Shown piece after piece: positions 35,830 through 48,064 of a stretch of DNA of 64,000 nt. The DNA comes from Laccaria trichodermophora (Eukaryota > Basidiomycota > Agaricomycetes > Agaricales > Hydnangiaceae), in NCBI GenBank assembly GCA_018417955.1, contig JACTVC010000002.1:3658001-3722000 (forward strand), written 5' to 3'. Within the stretch, counting starts at the first letter, position 1, and every line of letters begins with the position of its first letter. The position numbers were made by a program, and so were the translations under genes. The notes under the pieces are model-generated. The model did not search any database, was not told the origin of the DNA, and saw nothing but the letters and a program-made list of their open reading frames with translations.

Positions 35830-37162
35830 TCAACTTTCACTCGTCACATCTTTTGCGAAAGTGGCGGCAACTAACAAAGGAAAAACCAAAGTTGCATCAG
35901 CAAAAACCTGGGTAGGCAGATCTAAGATAATGTGCATTCCGGAAGAAGGTGGCTGCGCACCTTCACTGCTTCAGCACCCGCTCGTATTTTCCCCCAAGAA
36001 ATTGCTTCGTCAGGACGAGCACCAGAGTCCGAGCCATCAAATTCTTGACCTGTATTCTGTGTGGAAAACGTTAAATGTTGCTTGTTATCAACTTGCAACT
36101 GGCCCTTACAATGAAAACCGAGTAATCAGCACCGTTGCGCTGGCGTTCAACTTAGCGAAGTGAAATTGGTTTCGATTGGGCCTCTTACTATTAACATTGC
36201 GTTCGCAATTTGATGTTTGCAAACACCACCTCCAAGCACAATCATTCCTGCTTTCCGGGATCTCCGAGACAATTCGTTTAGACTACGAATATCTTGCACA
36301 ATGTCCAAAATCAAACCCGGCGAGCGGAAAGAGTGGAAGTAGATCATATCCCCGATAGAACCATCAGTAAGTGCAGGGCAAAATACAGGGATGTCGTTCT
36401 AGGTGGCATATATTCAGAGAAATCAAAGCCGAAAAATGCAAATCTTCACTTTATACGCCCAATAATAGACAGATTCTTCGTTATTAATTTCTTTCCCTAG
36501 TCTTCGTATAAATGAACTGGGAGCCCAGACATTCCCGGTCTCTTTTTGTTCGGCAAGCATGGTGTCAAGGATGGGAGTCAGCCAATCTTCAAATTTGCAA
36601 TAATTGTCGTTCGGGACGATGAGATTCCCAATGCGATTCATCCCCTTCTTTCGTAAACTGGCCCCATCCAGATTAAAGTCGGCCAGATACGTTTTTCCAA
36701 GACATTTGATGAAATCTTCTTCAATCCCACCAGCTGTTGTGACGATGGCAGCGACATGCTTGTGTTTGACGAGATAAAGTATAATTTCACGCAAGCCCGA
36801 GGAGATCAAATTGGAGGTATAACCAAGAAAGATGTTACAGCGGGTTTGCGCACGCACGTCGAGATCGTCGGTGTCATCTTCCGCCATAGGTTCATCTGAC
36901 AAACGCCATTTACGCTTCATGATTTTTCTAAAGAGATACTGGGAGGTAAGACGAAAAAACACACCATTTTGTTCACGATAGAGATTGCCTGCCCGAGACT
37001 ATTTGCTTGGAACCCAATTCGTTCATAACTTTCCAAGAGTTCATGGATGGTAAGATGATTGTCAAAATTAGGACCTTGGACGGACACCGCTGTGTCAGGA
37101 ATAGGGTCAGAAGGCAGTAGAACGGCGGCAGAAGCTGAACTCGGGGCTGATGGACCTGCCAT
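35830..37162 (-). CDS. DYS1: deoxyhypusine synthase
   Basis: A multi-exon gene starting [19 protein letters not shown]. It moves an aminobutyl group from spermidine to a lysine of eIF5A using NAD. Family landmarks: [75 protein letters not shown], then the active-site lysine in [13 protein letters not shown] and, after splicing, [21 protein letters not shown] and [18 protein letters not shown]. All NAD/spermidine loops appear intact. The tail ends [15 protein letters not shown]. The first intron, about 36928-36962, is only 35 bp and its donor is uncertain by two bases. Other introns: one before [14 protein letters not shown] and three in 35.9-36.2 kb. Confidence 0.93.
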
Positions 37163-37262
37163 TGTTTCGGGCTCAAGTTGAATTAATCAGAATACAAATT
37201 TTGTGTGTAAAGAAATTATTGCATAAGCAACGACACTTCCAACTTCATACCTCCCAGCCTGG
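37163..37262. promoter_or_regulatory. 100-bp divergent promoter, DYS1 / SEC7
   Basis: Only 100 bp separate the start codons of two opposite-strand housekeeping genes, so both 5' leaders and core promoters must share or overlap this space, unless SEC7 has an upstream exon. Confidence 0.5.
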
Positions 37263-40200
37263 ATGGACAAGGGAAACAATGTCGCTTCCTCACCATCCCC
37301 GCTTCTCGACGCCGTTGAGCAAATTCCAGAGGTTGAACTGGTCCCAAGCGCCCTCGAGGAGTCCAACCATTGCATGGAGACAGAAAAGCCGTCCGCGCTG
37401 GGGTTGTCGGGAGATGAGATTAACTCTGAGAATATAGCTGTGGACAGTAGTCGGGGGCTTGATGACAGAAAAGCTGGCATCACCACTCAGCTTGCGTTGG
37501 TAGAAGATGCAGCCACTGCGGATGACGCGCAAGCGGATGATACCATTGAGGTCGCTCTTCCAACGCTAGAACCACCAAAATCCCAACCCTCGGTCGAAGT
37601 CATGGCGTCTCGCCCTTCATCTTCTACTGGCAAGACCGCCAATAACCCCCATGTCTCCCGACCGCAGTCGCCAGCGCTATCAAGCACAAGTGCCTCTTCG
37701 GCTGGCGCACATAAACGTTCTATGACGATCTCAAGGGGGCACAATGTGAATGTGTCCGTGGTCCTAATCTCGAGCGCGCTGGATATCATAGCTGCCTCCA
37801 AAGAAGCCAAGAGGTCTACACCGCTCCGCGAGAGCACACAACGAGCACTGGAACTCATTAGATCAAACCAAGGAGGAGATCGACCGCGCGAAATATTTGA
37901 ACCCCTTAGGCTGGCCTGCGAGACGAAAAATGAGAAACTTACCGTTGCCAGCTTGGATTGCATTTCGAAGCTCATTTCATATTCTTTCTTTGCTGATGAC
38001 CACACGGATTATGCGCACTCTATTCCGTCGCCGCCTCCTTCACCTCACCCGTCTGGTCGGCGTACCTCAACAACGGGATCACATTCCTCAATTCCGCAGC
38101 CATCTTTGGTGGACCTCGTAGCCCATACAATTACATCCTGTCATACAGAAACGACACCCGATCCAGTATCTTTGCAAATTGTCAAAGCTCTGCTATCCCT
38201 TGTTTTATCCCCCACAATCATCGTGCATCACTCTTCACTCTTGAAGGCGGTTCGAACTGTATACAATGTTTTTCTCCTAAGTTCGGACCCTGTTAATCAA
38301 ATGGTGGCCCAAGGAGGCTTGACACAAATGGTTCACCATGTTTTCACTCGGTGTACTCAAGAAAGCGTCATCAAATCTTCAAGTGATTCCAACGTTCCGC
38401 TCAACAACGAAGACAATCTTCATGTTTCAAACCCAGAATCATTCGCTTCCTCACAGTCAGAATCCACCCCACAGCCTCAGTCGAATGGAAGTTCAGACGG
38501 TCTAAACAATCTATCGAAGACGGGAACTTCCCAAGGACCTTCGCCTCTCGTCGACTTGCCAATTGGTGAGGAGATTGAACGTCATGGCGACGAGGCACAT
38601 TCAATTTTGTAGGAAGAATATTACTTTAAACCTTGATTTTCATTGATTTATCATAGACAAAGCTTGGAAACAAGCATTCCCCCGAATTCGTCGCCTGAGC
38701 AGGAGCATGAAACCCATCGGCCCACATTAAACGATTTATTCATCAAAGATGCATTCCTTGTTTTCAGAGCCCTCTGCAAACTGACGATGAAACCTCTGAA
38801 CACTGAGAGGTATGTTGATAGCCACGTAGGGTGTGATTTTAATGATATCCCTTTAGCGAGCGCGATCCCAAATCGCATCCCATGCGGTCGAAACTTTTGT
38901 CGTTGCACTTAGTCCTCACGGTTCTCAACTCACACATGTCATTATTTGTGGATCCAACAGCAATTATTTATTCAAGCTCCACAAATGAAGCCACAAATTT
39001 CGTTCAAGCCATCAACCAATACCTTTGCCTCAGTTTGAGTCGTAATGCAGTTAGCTCCGTTCCACAGGTCTTCGAAATTAGCGTCGAAATTTTCTGGCGT
39101 GTTCTCGCGGGAATGCGCACCAAGTTGAAAGTTAGTGGGTTATCAAGTCACGTCGTCGAATATGCGTTGATTTCTTCATTCTTAGAAAGAAATTGAGGTC
39201 TTATTACATGAAATTTTCATCCCAATTCTGGAGATGAGGACTTCTACACTCAAACAAAAGGCTGTCATTATCGGAATGCTCTCCAGGTTGTGTCAAGATC
39301 CACAAGCATTGGTGGAGATCTATCTTAATTATGACTGTGATAGTGAGGCTGCAGACAACATTTATGAGCAGTAAGTTTCTGTTCATTTTCGTCAGCATAC
39401 ATAATATAACTCTACTACAACTTAGCTTAATGAACATCATCTCCAAATTTGGAACTTCGTCAACCCAGTCGCATCAACAGAAAGGGAACGAACCGCCTAG
39501 CCCTGCATTGAGCCCAACACCAAAAAACCAAACAGGAGCTCCAATCTCTTGGAGTAACAGTGGTCTAGCAATATCTGGAACTATGGATACGTCGACCATG
39601 GGGCTCTCCGACGCCCAACTCAGGAGACAGGGTCTTGAGTGTCTTGTCGCTGTCCTTAGATCTCTTGTAGTGTGGGGAACTGCAGCAACAGGCAAGCTGG
39701 CTGACGAAATAACTGTTGCACCTTCGTCAGCCCGAACCCAAGCAGGCGATGATGCGCGTAGAGATGCTGCCGTCCCAGAACGCGGTCTTGATAAGCTTCC
39801 AGTCCACAGCGGCAGCCTTGAAACACTAAGACAATCAACACCCGATCTGGCAGATGATCCCAGCAAATTTGAGAGCGCCAAACAAAAGAAAACCACATTA
39901 ATGGAGGGTATCAAGAAGTTCAATTTTAAGCCAAAACGAGTCCGTCTGTCTGTTTCTGTCCCATTTGGTAAAACATTGACGGGTTTATGACAGGGAATTC
40001 AATTCTTACTTGAAGCCAGTTTTATTGCGAGCAAGGATCCCCGCGATATCGCAACGTTTCTCCTTACTACCGACGGTCTCAGTAAATCCATGATTGGGGA
40101 ATATTTAGGCGAAGGGTAAGCCATTGAACTAACTTGACGATGGATAGAAACTTAAGTTTCCAGTGATGAGGAAAACATTTCTATCATGCATGCTTTTGTG

Positions 40201-43200
40201 GATCAACTCGATTTCAAGGACCATCCATTCATCGATGCACTGCGTATATTCCTGCAGTCATTCCGGTTACCTGGTGAAGCTCAGAAGATTGACCGATATA
40301 TGCTCAAATTTGCGGATCGATATATCGCTGGAAATCCGAAGACGCCGTTCGCCAACGCTGGTGAGATTAGTGACTGCTTTTATTTTCGTACTTTCACTGA
40401 TGAGTTACTTGAAGATACGGCGTACGTTCTTGCTTACTCGGTCATCATGCTAAACACGGACGCGTACAATCCTCAAGTAAAAAAGCGAATGACTAAAGCT
40501 GACTTCATCAAGAATAATCGTGGCATCAATGACGGTTCGGATCTTCCTGAGGAGCTCTTATCAGAAATTTTTGAAGATATAGCCAATAATGAGATCAGAA
40601 TGAAAGACGAAGTTGAAGCTGGTCTGAGCGTTGTATCCGCCGGACCCGGGTTTATTGCCAGCGTTGGAAGAGATTTACAAAAGGAAGCATACGTGATGCA
40701 ATCGAATGGAATGGCAAACAAAACGGAGGTGTGTGTCATTGGCATACACGTTTCCTGCCAATTGATGTTCTGCCAGGCTTTATTTCGAACGATGATGCGT
40801 TCCCAACGAAAGGGTTCCAAAGGCGGCGACCAATTTTTCAGCGCATCGCACTTCGTTCATGTGCGGCCAATGTTTGAAGTCGCATGGATCCCTTTTTTAG
40901 CTGGCTTATCGGGTCCACTGCAGGAGACTGACGATCTCGAAGTTGTAGAATTATGCTTGGACGGGTTCAAGAACGCCATCCGGATTGTGTGCTTTTTTGA
41001 CTTGGAACTCCAACGAAACGCTTTTGTCACAACGCTTGCCAAGTTTACGTTCTTAAACAACCTTGGGGAGATGAAAACTAAAAACATGGAGGCTATCAAA
41101 GCCCTGCTGGATGTTGCAGTGACGGAAGGCAATAATTTGAAAGGGTCATGGCATGAGGTGTTGACCTGCGTCAGTCAACTCGAACACATGCAACTGATCA
41201 GCAGCGGATTGGACGTTTCAGATCCAGGAAAGAAAGGGCTTGTAGTTTCCCTACTCAACTAGTGATTCAGGGACTGACATCTTTGCGACAGACGCACCCA
41301 CAAACTACCTACGGAGGAGTTAGCCAACGAGAGTCGATCGACTCACATCACCGTCGCAGCTGATATGGTATTCTCGTTGAGCCATTTCTTGTCTGGGGTA
41401 AGTAGTCAGTTATGCGCATGCCATTTCGAACTAATTGGGCTTTTAGACCGCCATTGTTGATTTTGTTCAAGCCCTGTGCGACGTCTCATGGGAAGAAATA
41501 CAGTCATCAGGCCTCTCCCAACATCCGCGGCTATTTAGCCTTCAAAAGCTGGTGGAAATCTCGTATTATAATATGACCCGTATCCGGCTTGAGTGGTCCA
41601 ACCTATGGGATATTCTAGGAGAGCATTTTAATCAAGTAAGCGGGTGGCATTGATTCAGCCGCGTGCGCCGGCTTACCCGTTTCGTCAGGTCTGTTGTCAC
41701 AACAATCCACATGTTGGGTTTTTCGCTTTGGACGCTCTTCGCCAACTTGCAATGCGATTTTTGGAAAAGGAGGAATTAGCACATTTTAAATTCCAGAAGG
41801 ATTTCTTAAAACCCTTTGAGTACACTATAATCCATAATCAAAATCCAGAGATTCGTGACATGGTATTTTCCTCGTTTCTTCTCCACCAAATTAACAATAA
41901 CACAGCTTTAGGTCCTTCAATGTCTACAGCAGATGATCCAAGCTAGAGCTCAGAATATGCGATCCGGATGGCGTACGATGTTTGGTGTCTTTTCCGCAGC
42001 GTCCAGAGTCTTGACAGGTTAGTGGTTGTTTGGGGCATGCGGCATGACTAATTTCGGTTTTCTTTAAAGAACACATAGCTAGTTCAGCTTTCGAGATCGT
42101 GACTAGGCTCAATAAAGATCACTTCCCGGCGATTGTACGATATGGCGCGTTCGCTGATTTAACAGTATGCATCACCGAGTTTTCGAAAGTCAGCAAGTAC
42201 CAAAAAATCAGCCTCTTGGCAATTGCGATGTTGCGAGGCATAATCCCAGTTATGTTAGAATGTCCCGAGTGTTCATTCAAGGTCGACAATCAGAATCCGG
42301 ACCTGCCGATGAATGATGAAATGATTCGATATTGGTTTCCCGTTCTTTTTGGTTTTTATGATATCATTATGAACGGGGAAGACCTCGAAGTCAGGAGACT
42401 GTATGTTCTTGGTCCTCGCTGTACCCATAATTTCTTATTTCTTCACAGTGCCCTTGACTCACTCTTCACCACACTCAAAACTTATGGTTCAACATATCCT
42501 TTAGAGTTTTGGGATACAGTCTGCCAGGAACTGCTTTTCCCTATGTTTGCGGTGCTCAAGTCAAGCCAAGATTTATCACGTTTCAATACGCAAGAGGACA
42601 TGAGCGTCTGGCTTTCAACGACTATGATCCAAGCCCTTCGCGATCTAATTGATCTTTATACCTTCTACTTTGACATATTGGAACGTTTTTTGGATGGCCT
42701 GCTCGATTTACTGTGTGTCTGTATATGCCAAGGTACGGCTTCCCATCGCAAATCGTCCTTCAACCGTTTCTAACAGCGCGTTTTCTCCAAATTAGAAAAC
42801 GATACTTTAGCTCGGATTGGCACATCGTGCTTGCAACAGCTACTTGAAAATAACATGACCAAGCTAAGCTCCACGCGGTGGGAAAGAGTAACAACGACAT
42901 TTGTGAGGCTTTTCCGGACAACCACTCCACATCAGCTATTCGATGATAACCTACGAGTTGAAATTGACGGAACTGCGCCAGAAGTCACAGAGACAGCAGG
43001 TATCAATTATCAATGAGTTTACCGAAGGTTGTGGAATTAATATCCCCATCAGAATCTAACGGTCTTGCCATTTTGCCTGCGCCGCTGTCTCCCAGCAGCG
43101 AGCAACCTAGAGCAGCCGCAAAAGCAACGCTCGCCGATCGACGTCGGACTTTCAAGCAGATCATTGTAAAATGTGTTCTTCAGTTGCTTCTCATCGAAAC

Positions 43201-43907
43201 AACGAATGACCTTCTGCGAAACGAGAACGTCTACAATACTATACCCCCTGAACAACTCTTGCGCCTGATGGGAGTCCTTGATCACAGTTATCAATTTGCG
43301 CGTATGTTCAACGACGACAAGGAGTTACGCACAGGATTGTGGAAAGTCGGTGAGTGGCACGATAAAACGTCAGCTCTGGTGATGCAACAATCTACAGGAT
43401 TTATGAAGCACCTGCCGAACCTGTTGAAGCAAGAATCTAGTAGTGCTGCGACACTCGTTCACGTCCTGTTGCGGATGTATTATGACTCCCGTCCGGAACA
43501 TCAAGCCGCTCGTCCTCAAATCGCTGAACGATTACTCCCGTGCGCAACCTGTTTATATTGCAGCTTCGCACCTAACTAGATCATAGGCTTGGACTGGGAG
43601 TCCTTCAGGATTACAATAAATTACGTCCCGATACCCAAAGCAAAAATATCATCGCTTGGACGCCTGTCGTTGCAGAAATCCTGGACGGTTTTTGTCGATT
43701 TGATGACAAAGCAGTTAGTCCTCATTGCTCACTTTTGATTTCTCTGCCTAATTGATCACGCCATAGTTCTCAAGATATCTTCCGGCGATTTATCCTTTGG
43801 CCATTGACCTCCTATCACGAGAAATGGCGGCCGAAGTTCGTTTGGCATTAAAAACATATTTTGTCCGAGTTGGGTATGCACACGGCATCATAGACGTTTC
43901 GGTATGA
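37263..43907 (+). CDS. SEC7: ARF guanine-nucleotide exchange factor Sec7 (BIG type)
   Basis: A long gene of about 17 introns and roughly 1,900 residues. The N-terminal part is disordered and Ser/Pro-rich, then the DCB/HUS helical region (including [19 protein letters not shown]). The Sec7 domain lies at about 40.0-40.65 kb: [39 protein letters not shown] with the glutamic-finger Glu, [20 protein letters not shown] and [19 protein letters not shown]. Downstream HDS repeats include [20 protein letters not shown] and end [13 protein letters not shown]. Sec7/BIG proteins activate ARF1 at the trans-Golgi. The whole length, including both termini, fits the family. It converges on SLA1, 69 bp from stop to stop. 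Confidence 0.94.
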
Positions 43908-43976
43908 ACATTGTATTATAATAATTCATCGTATCCATATTCCCGCATAATGCAGATAATAGGGGAATCATGAGGG

Positions 43977-46900
43977 TTAGCGTTGGTACCCCGTGTAAGA
44001 CGGGTACACTTGACCCCATGCAGCTTGGCCAGCCATTGCTATGAATGTGAGTGTCAGAATGAAGCTGGAATTAATAATACATACCATTGGGTCGTAAGGC
44101 GTTATACATGTCTGGGCGATAGATGTCACTCTAAAATCATATGTATGGTATAAAACACGCTAGTACCTGATGGTCGTGGGGCTGAGCTTTCTGTATCTGC
44201 CGCGAAAGTACCAGATTTCATTTGAGCGAAAACATTTGCGGGGGAAGTGTTGTTGGATACGGAGGACGGAAGTGGTGGGACAGGCGGAGGGACGGACACG
44301 CCGTTGCTAAAAGGTGAGCTGGCGCTAGGATTAAACCCCGTCGAGTCTAAAAGCGGTGTATAAACGTATAGCCTGGTTTAGAAATCACCCATACGTACGA
44401 GTTTGCACCTGACCAAATCCAGAAGTATTCTGGAATGGGGACACCGTTCCGAAGCCACCAAAGCCCATGCCCGTTGGCTGAGATAGGATCGGCTGAGAAG
44501 TGGGCAGAACAGTCGCAGCTTGCTGCGGTGGGAGATATGCCGACGGGGACATCGCATTTTGGAAAGGTGGTGCACTGTTGCTAGGCCTCGTTGGGACGAA
44601 ACTAGCAAATCCTGTTTGAGTTGGTATCAAGGGTTGTAGCAAACTCTGATTGGCCGGAACGGGGGCAAAAGGTCCTCTGGGTCCATTGTAAGGTTGTGGG
44701 GAATAAGTTGGTTGAGACTGAAGTTGTCCCAAAGGAATGGGGGAAGTACCCATTCCCAACCCTGCAGAATAACCCGTAGTAGAGAGAGCATTGATGGGCG
44801 GCGTTGCTGACGGTGGAGGTTGCGAAGGGGTCGTCCTTCGTAACTCAGCTACACGGGCGAGCTGTTGGAATATGACATCCTCTGTCGTTTGAGCGAGACT
44901 AGCCTTTTGAGTCAAAGTTGCTGGTGTCTGAGTCGAAGTTGCTGGTGTAGAGACCGGTTGCGTTTCTTGTGGAGGGAGGGCCGTTGTAGTTGGAGTAGGT
45001 TTCGGGAGTGTTGAAGGTCCCGACATAGGCGGCACAGAGGGTACTCGGGGTGTCGTGGGGGGAGGCGTTCCCACGAGAGGTTTCGTTGAACTCGGTCGAT
45101 TTGTCCATGCATCGTCGTCGAATCCGCTGGGGATAGCCAGTGCAGAGCTGGATCGAGAAGGCTGAGCAGACACTGAAGGAGGCCTATTATGGGCCGGGCT
45201 GACGGCTTGTGGAGAATTGGTTCGTTGCATCTGATCAGAGGCTGTTGTTAACCCTTCGAGATCTACATTTGACAGCGGCAAACTCTTGCTAGGCTGAGGC
45301 CGTCCACGCCTAGGATTTTTCAATACACCCCCAGGGCCAGCAAAAAGATTAGGGGCCGAAGTCCTGGGAGGTGCACCATTCTCTTGTGCCTGCAATTGTT
45401 TGGCAAGCTCCTCATCACGACGCAGTTGCCCTTGAATGGATGCACTGGCCTTGATTAAATTATCGGCAGGCTTTCGTTTTTCAATGGCTTTGGTGACCCG
45501 TATTATGTCTCCTTCTCGCAATCCTAATGAACGCATTGTGGCATCAGTTATGTCAGGCAGCAGGTTTTCGTCAATCTTATCACGCTCGAATGATGCGGCG
45601 TATCGAGTGCAGTCATCCAGATCGCATCCTGCAGAAAGGAAGAAGTCGAACCAATCAATCTTCGGCGCCTTGCGGGAGGGTTGGTTTCGCGTTGGTGGCG
45701 TCGACTCTCTCTTGTGGGAGATAGCGAGGGGAATGTCGTCGTCAGAAATGCCTGAACCCTTCTGTCTTTTGTTTAAGAACTTCTCCACGAAACGCATATC
45801 CTCCAGTGACATCTTTTCTGAAGGCACTTCTACAATGACTCCATTCACCTTGTGTAATCTGAGCTTGCCGTTGCTGAACCCAAGAAAAGCTGCTTCAACG
45901 CGGAACTGTCCGCTGCGATCATGCCACACTCTAGTTTTTTCGGGTGGCGGCCCTTGCGAAAGTAACTGGGTTACTGTATGGTTAATATAATCGTTGAGGA
46001 GAACCTACGAGTGCCATCCAAAGATGACTTTGCAGCCACTGGCTCTTCTTTCATTTTCTTGGAATCTACAGGTTGAGGCGTCGATCGGCTAGGAGGGAGA
46101 TCAACAATTGGTTGAGCTTTGTGAAGATTGACCCACGCTTTCTGGGGCGCTGACGTTGTATGAGCAGCGGTTTGTTCCTTTCGCCTTTTCCGCTCGGCTT
46201 CTGCGGCGGTCGCAGCTTCTTGCGCCCTTTCCTGAGCTTCCATCTTTTCGCGTGCCTTAGCAGCGCGCTCGTCCTCCTCTCGTTGGCGGCGTTCAGCCTC
46301 CTCGCGCTCAGTAGCCATGGCAGCTCGAGTGCTTTCAAGTTCATAATCCTCGTTTTGCTTGGACGGTCGAATTCGGGCTGGGGGCGAAGTACTAATAGAT
46401 GACGACTGGAAAGAAGGGGTTATTTTGATTCCTCGTTCAAAAGACAAAACACACCGTACCTCGAGGTAAGACGCAGGAACAACTCCCTCTAAACCTTTCG
46501 AATTTCGACATTTCCACCATTCATCGCTATCCCGTTCCAAGACCACAACCTCTTCACCTTCAGCTACTGAGAGTTCGTCCTCGCCATCAGCAGCAAAGTC
46601 GTAGAGAGCAACCGCTGCGTCGGCCACATCTGATACGAACTGATGCTCTTCCTCCTCTTGCGCCTCGTCTTCACTTGTCCTGTCTGGTATTATGACTGGG
46701 GATGCTGGAGAAAAGTGCACAGAAGCCTTCTTGCTTTCCTTCGAAATTGTGTCCAAAGGTGAAACGTCCGGTGATGATTGGTCCTCTCTCAATGGTTCCG
46801 AAAGAGCTTTGGATGACTTTAGTTTTAACACAATCTCATCCGCGTTATCTTTGGAACCAGCATGAAAGTGAAGAGTTATAGGGTATGGATCGCTTAGTTC

Positions 46901-47791
46901 AATGTGAATATGCTTGGATTTCTCGAGGGAGACGCTATCTATAGCAAGAGTTCGCCACTTTTGAACGGGCGTCTAATAGAACGTATTTTGAGATTATGAA
47001 AGTCAGAAAGTAGGCAACAGACCTTGTCAGCTTCAGAAGCAAAAAAGACAGCCCCGTTTCCGACTCCCAGGGTACCCTTCTTCTTCTTTCCCTTCTTGTC
47101 AATTTCAGAAACTGGCCACGTTTTGATATCATCAGCGGCCACTTTCGTGGAAGCAACTCGATCAGCAGGATCGACATAAGTGTTGACAGGCCGAGGAGGC
47201 TACATACTTTGAGCGACTAAAAGTCCATCGTTCAAACCGAAACTTACCGAATCAGGAACGATAATTCGATTTGGAGCAAGAGGTTCATTGTCATCGAGGC
47301 TGGCCGCTTCAACATACGTTCCGGGGATGTATCCCGCCCCACCATCAGCTTTCTGGCTTTGAACTAATATCCAATCCTCCTCGGTTTCGAACACAAGTAA
47401 TATCTCATCTTCATGGACAGTAAGTTCTCCGGGGGCACTAGCTTCATAATCGTAAACGACTTTCACGATAGAACTGTGATGAGCCTGTGCTGGTGGTTAG
47501 AAAATAAGAGGGCCGCGTTGTGTACATAGACGAACCTGTTCGACGTATGCTGCAGGGACCAATCCAATGGGACTATCTGTGTCCTGCGAATCAGTTTTTA
47601 CCTTGACTTTCCACCATCTGAAGGTAAAACATCAGTAATTGCTAGAGAATCAGAGGAAGAACTGACTCGTCATCTACTTTCTCAATGAGAAAGAGTAACT
47701 GGTCAGCAGTAAGAGCGATGTCGTCATCAGACTGAGGAGAATAATCGTATGAAGCCTTGAGAACGGCGTGGTATGGTTCTGCGTCGGCCAT
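43977..47791 (-). CDS. SLA1: endocytic actin regulator Sla1
   Basis: About 1,150 residues. Three SH3 domains are visible: one at the N-terminus (LKASYDYSPQSDDDIALT, with WWKVKVK), a second (VVYDYEASAPGELTVHEDE) and a third (ALYDFAADGEDELSVAEGEE with DEWWKCRN). A charged E/R/A-rich stretch near 46.2-46.3 kb follows, then SHD1 (RVWHDRSGQFRVEAAFLGFS) and a SAM-like SHD2 (WFDFFLSAGCDLDDCTRYA). The C-terminal half is Pro/Gln/Thr-rich. Sla1 binds NPFxD cargo through SHD1 and couples it to clathrin and Las17/actin. The last two exons (about 44.0-44.15 kb) are not settled: a good tail (DIYRPDMYNALRPN, ending SYTGYQR) does not join in phase with the best donor. Confidence 0.92.
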
Positions 47792-48064
47792 GAAAGCAGG
47801 TGAGTGATGCGGAACGGGCTACGGCGTTGGGATATTGAGCGGTCGGGGTCACTCGTGATCAATTTCCTAAATCTCCTACTCGAAAAACGATGCCACACAT
47901 ATTATCCTCGCCAATATTCAAGATATTCCTGAGTATATAATGCTCTTGAATTGTCTTACTGAGAATAAGCAATGCGGTTGCGCGAAGGATCAATCCGAGT
48001 CACGACAAAAGCCTATTTAAATTTTCAGATAACGACTGTAGAACAACTCTCTTCTCCTCCTGCC
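47792..48064. promoter_or_regulatory. divergent intergenic region, SLA1 / SUP35
   Basis: 273 bp between opposite start codons. The SUP35 side is pyrimidine-rich near the start. Confidence 0.4.

Noticed and set aside
35765..36163. 132-codon plus-strand open frame
   Set aside because: Antisense to the last exons of deoxyhypusine synthase, including the conserved DGSDSGARP region.
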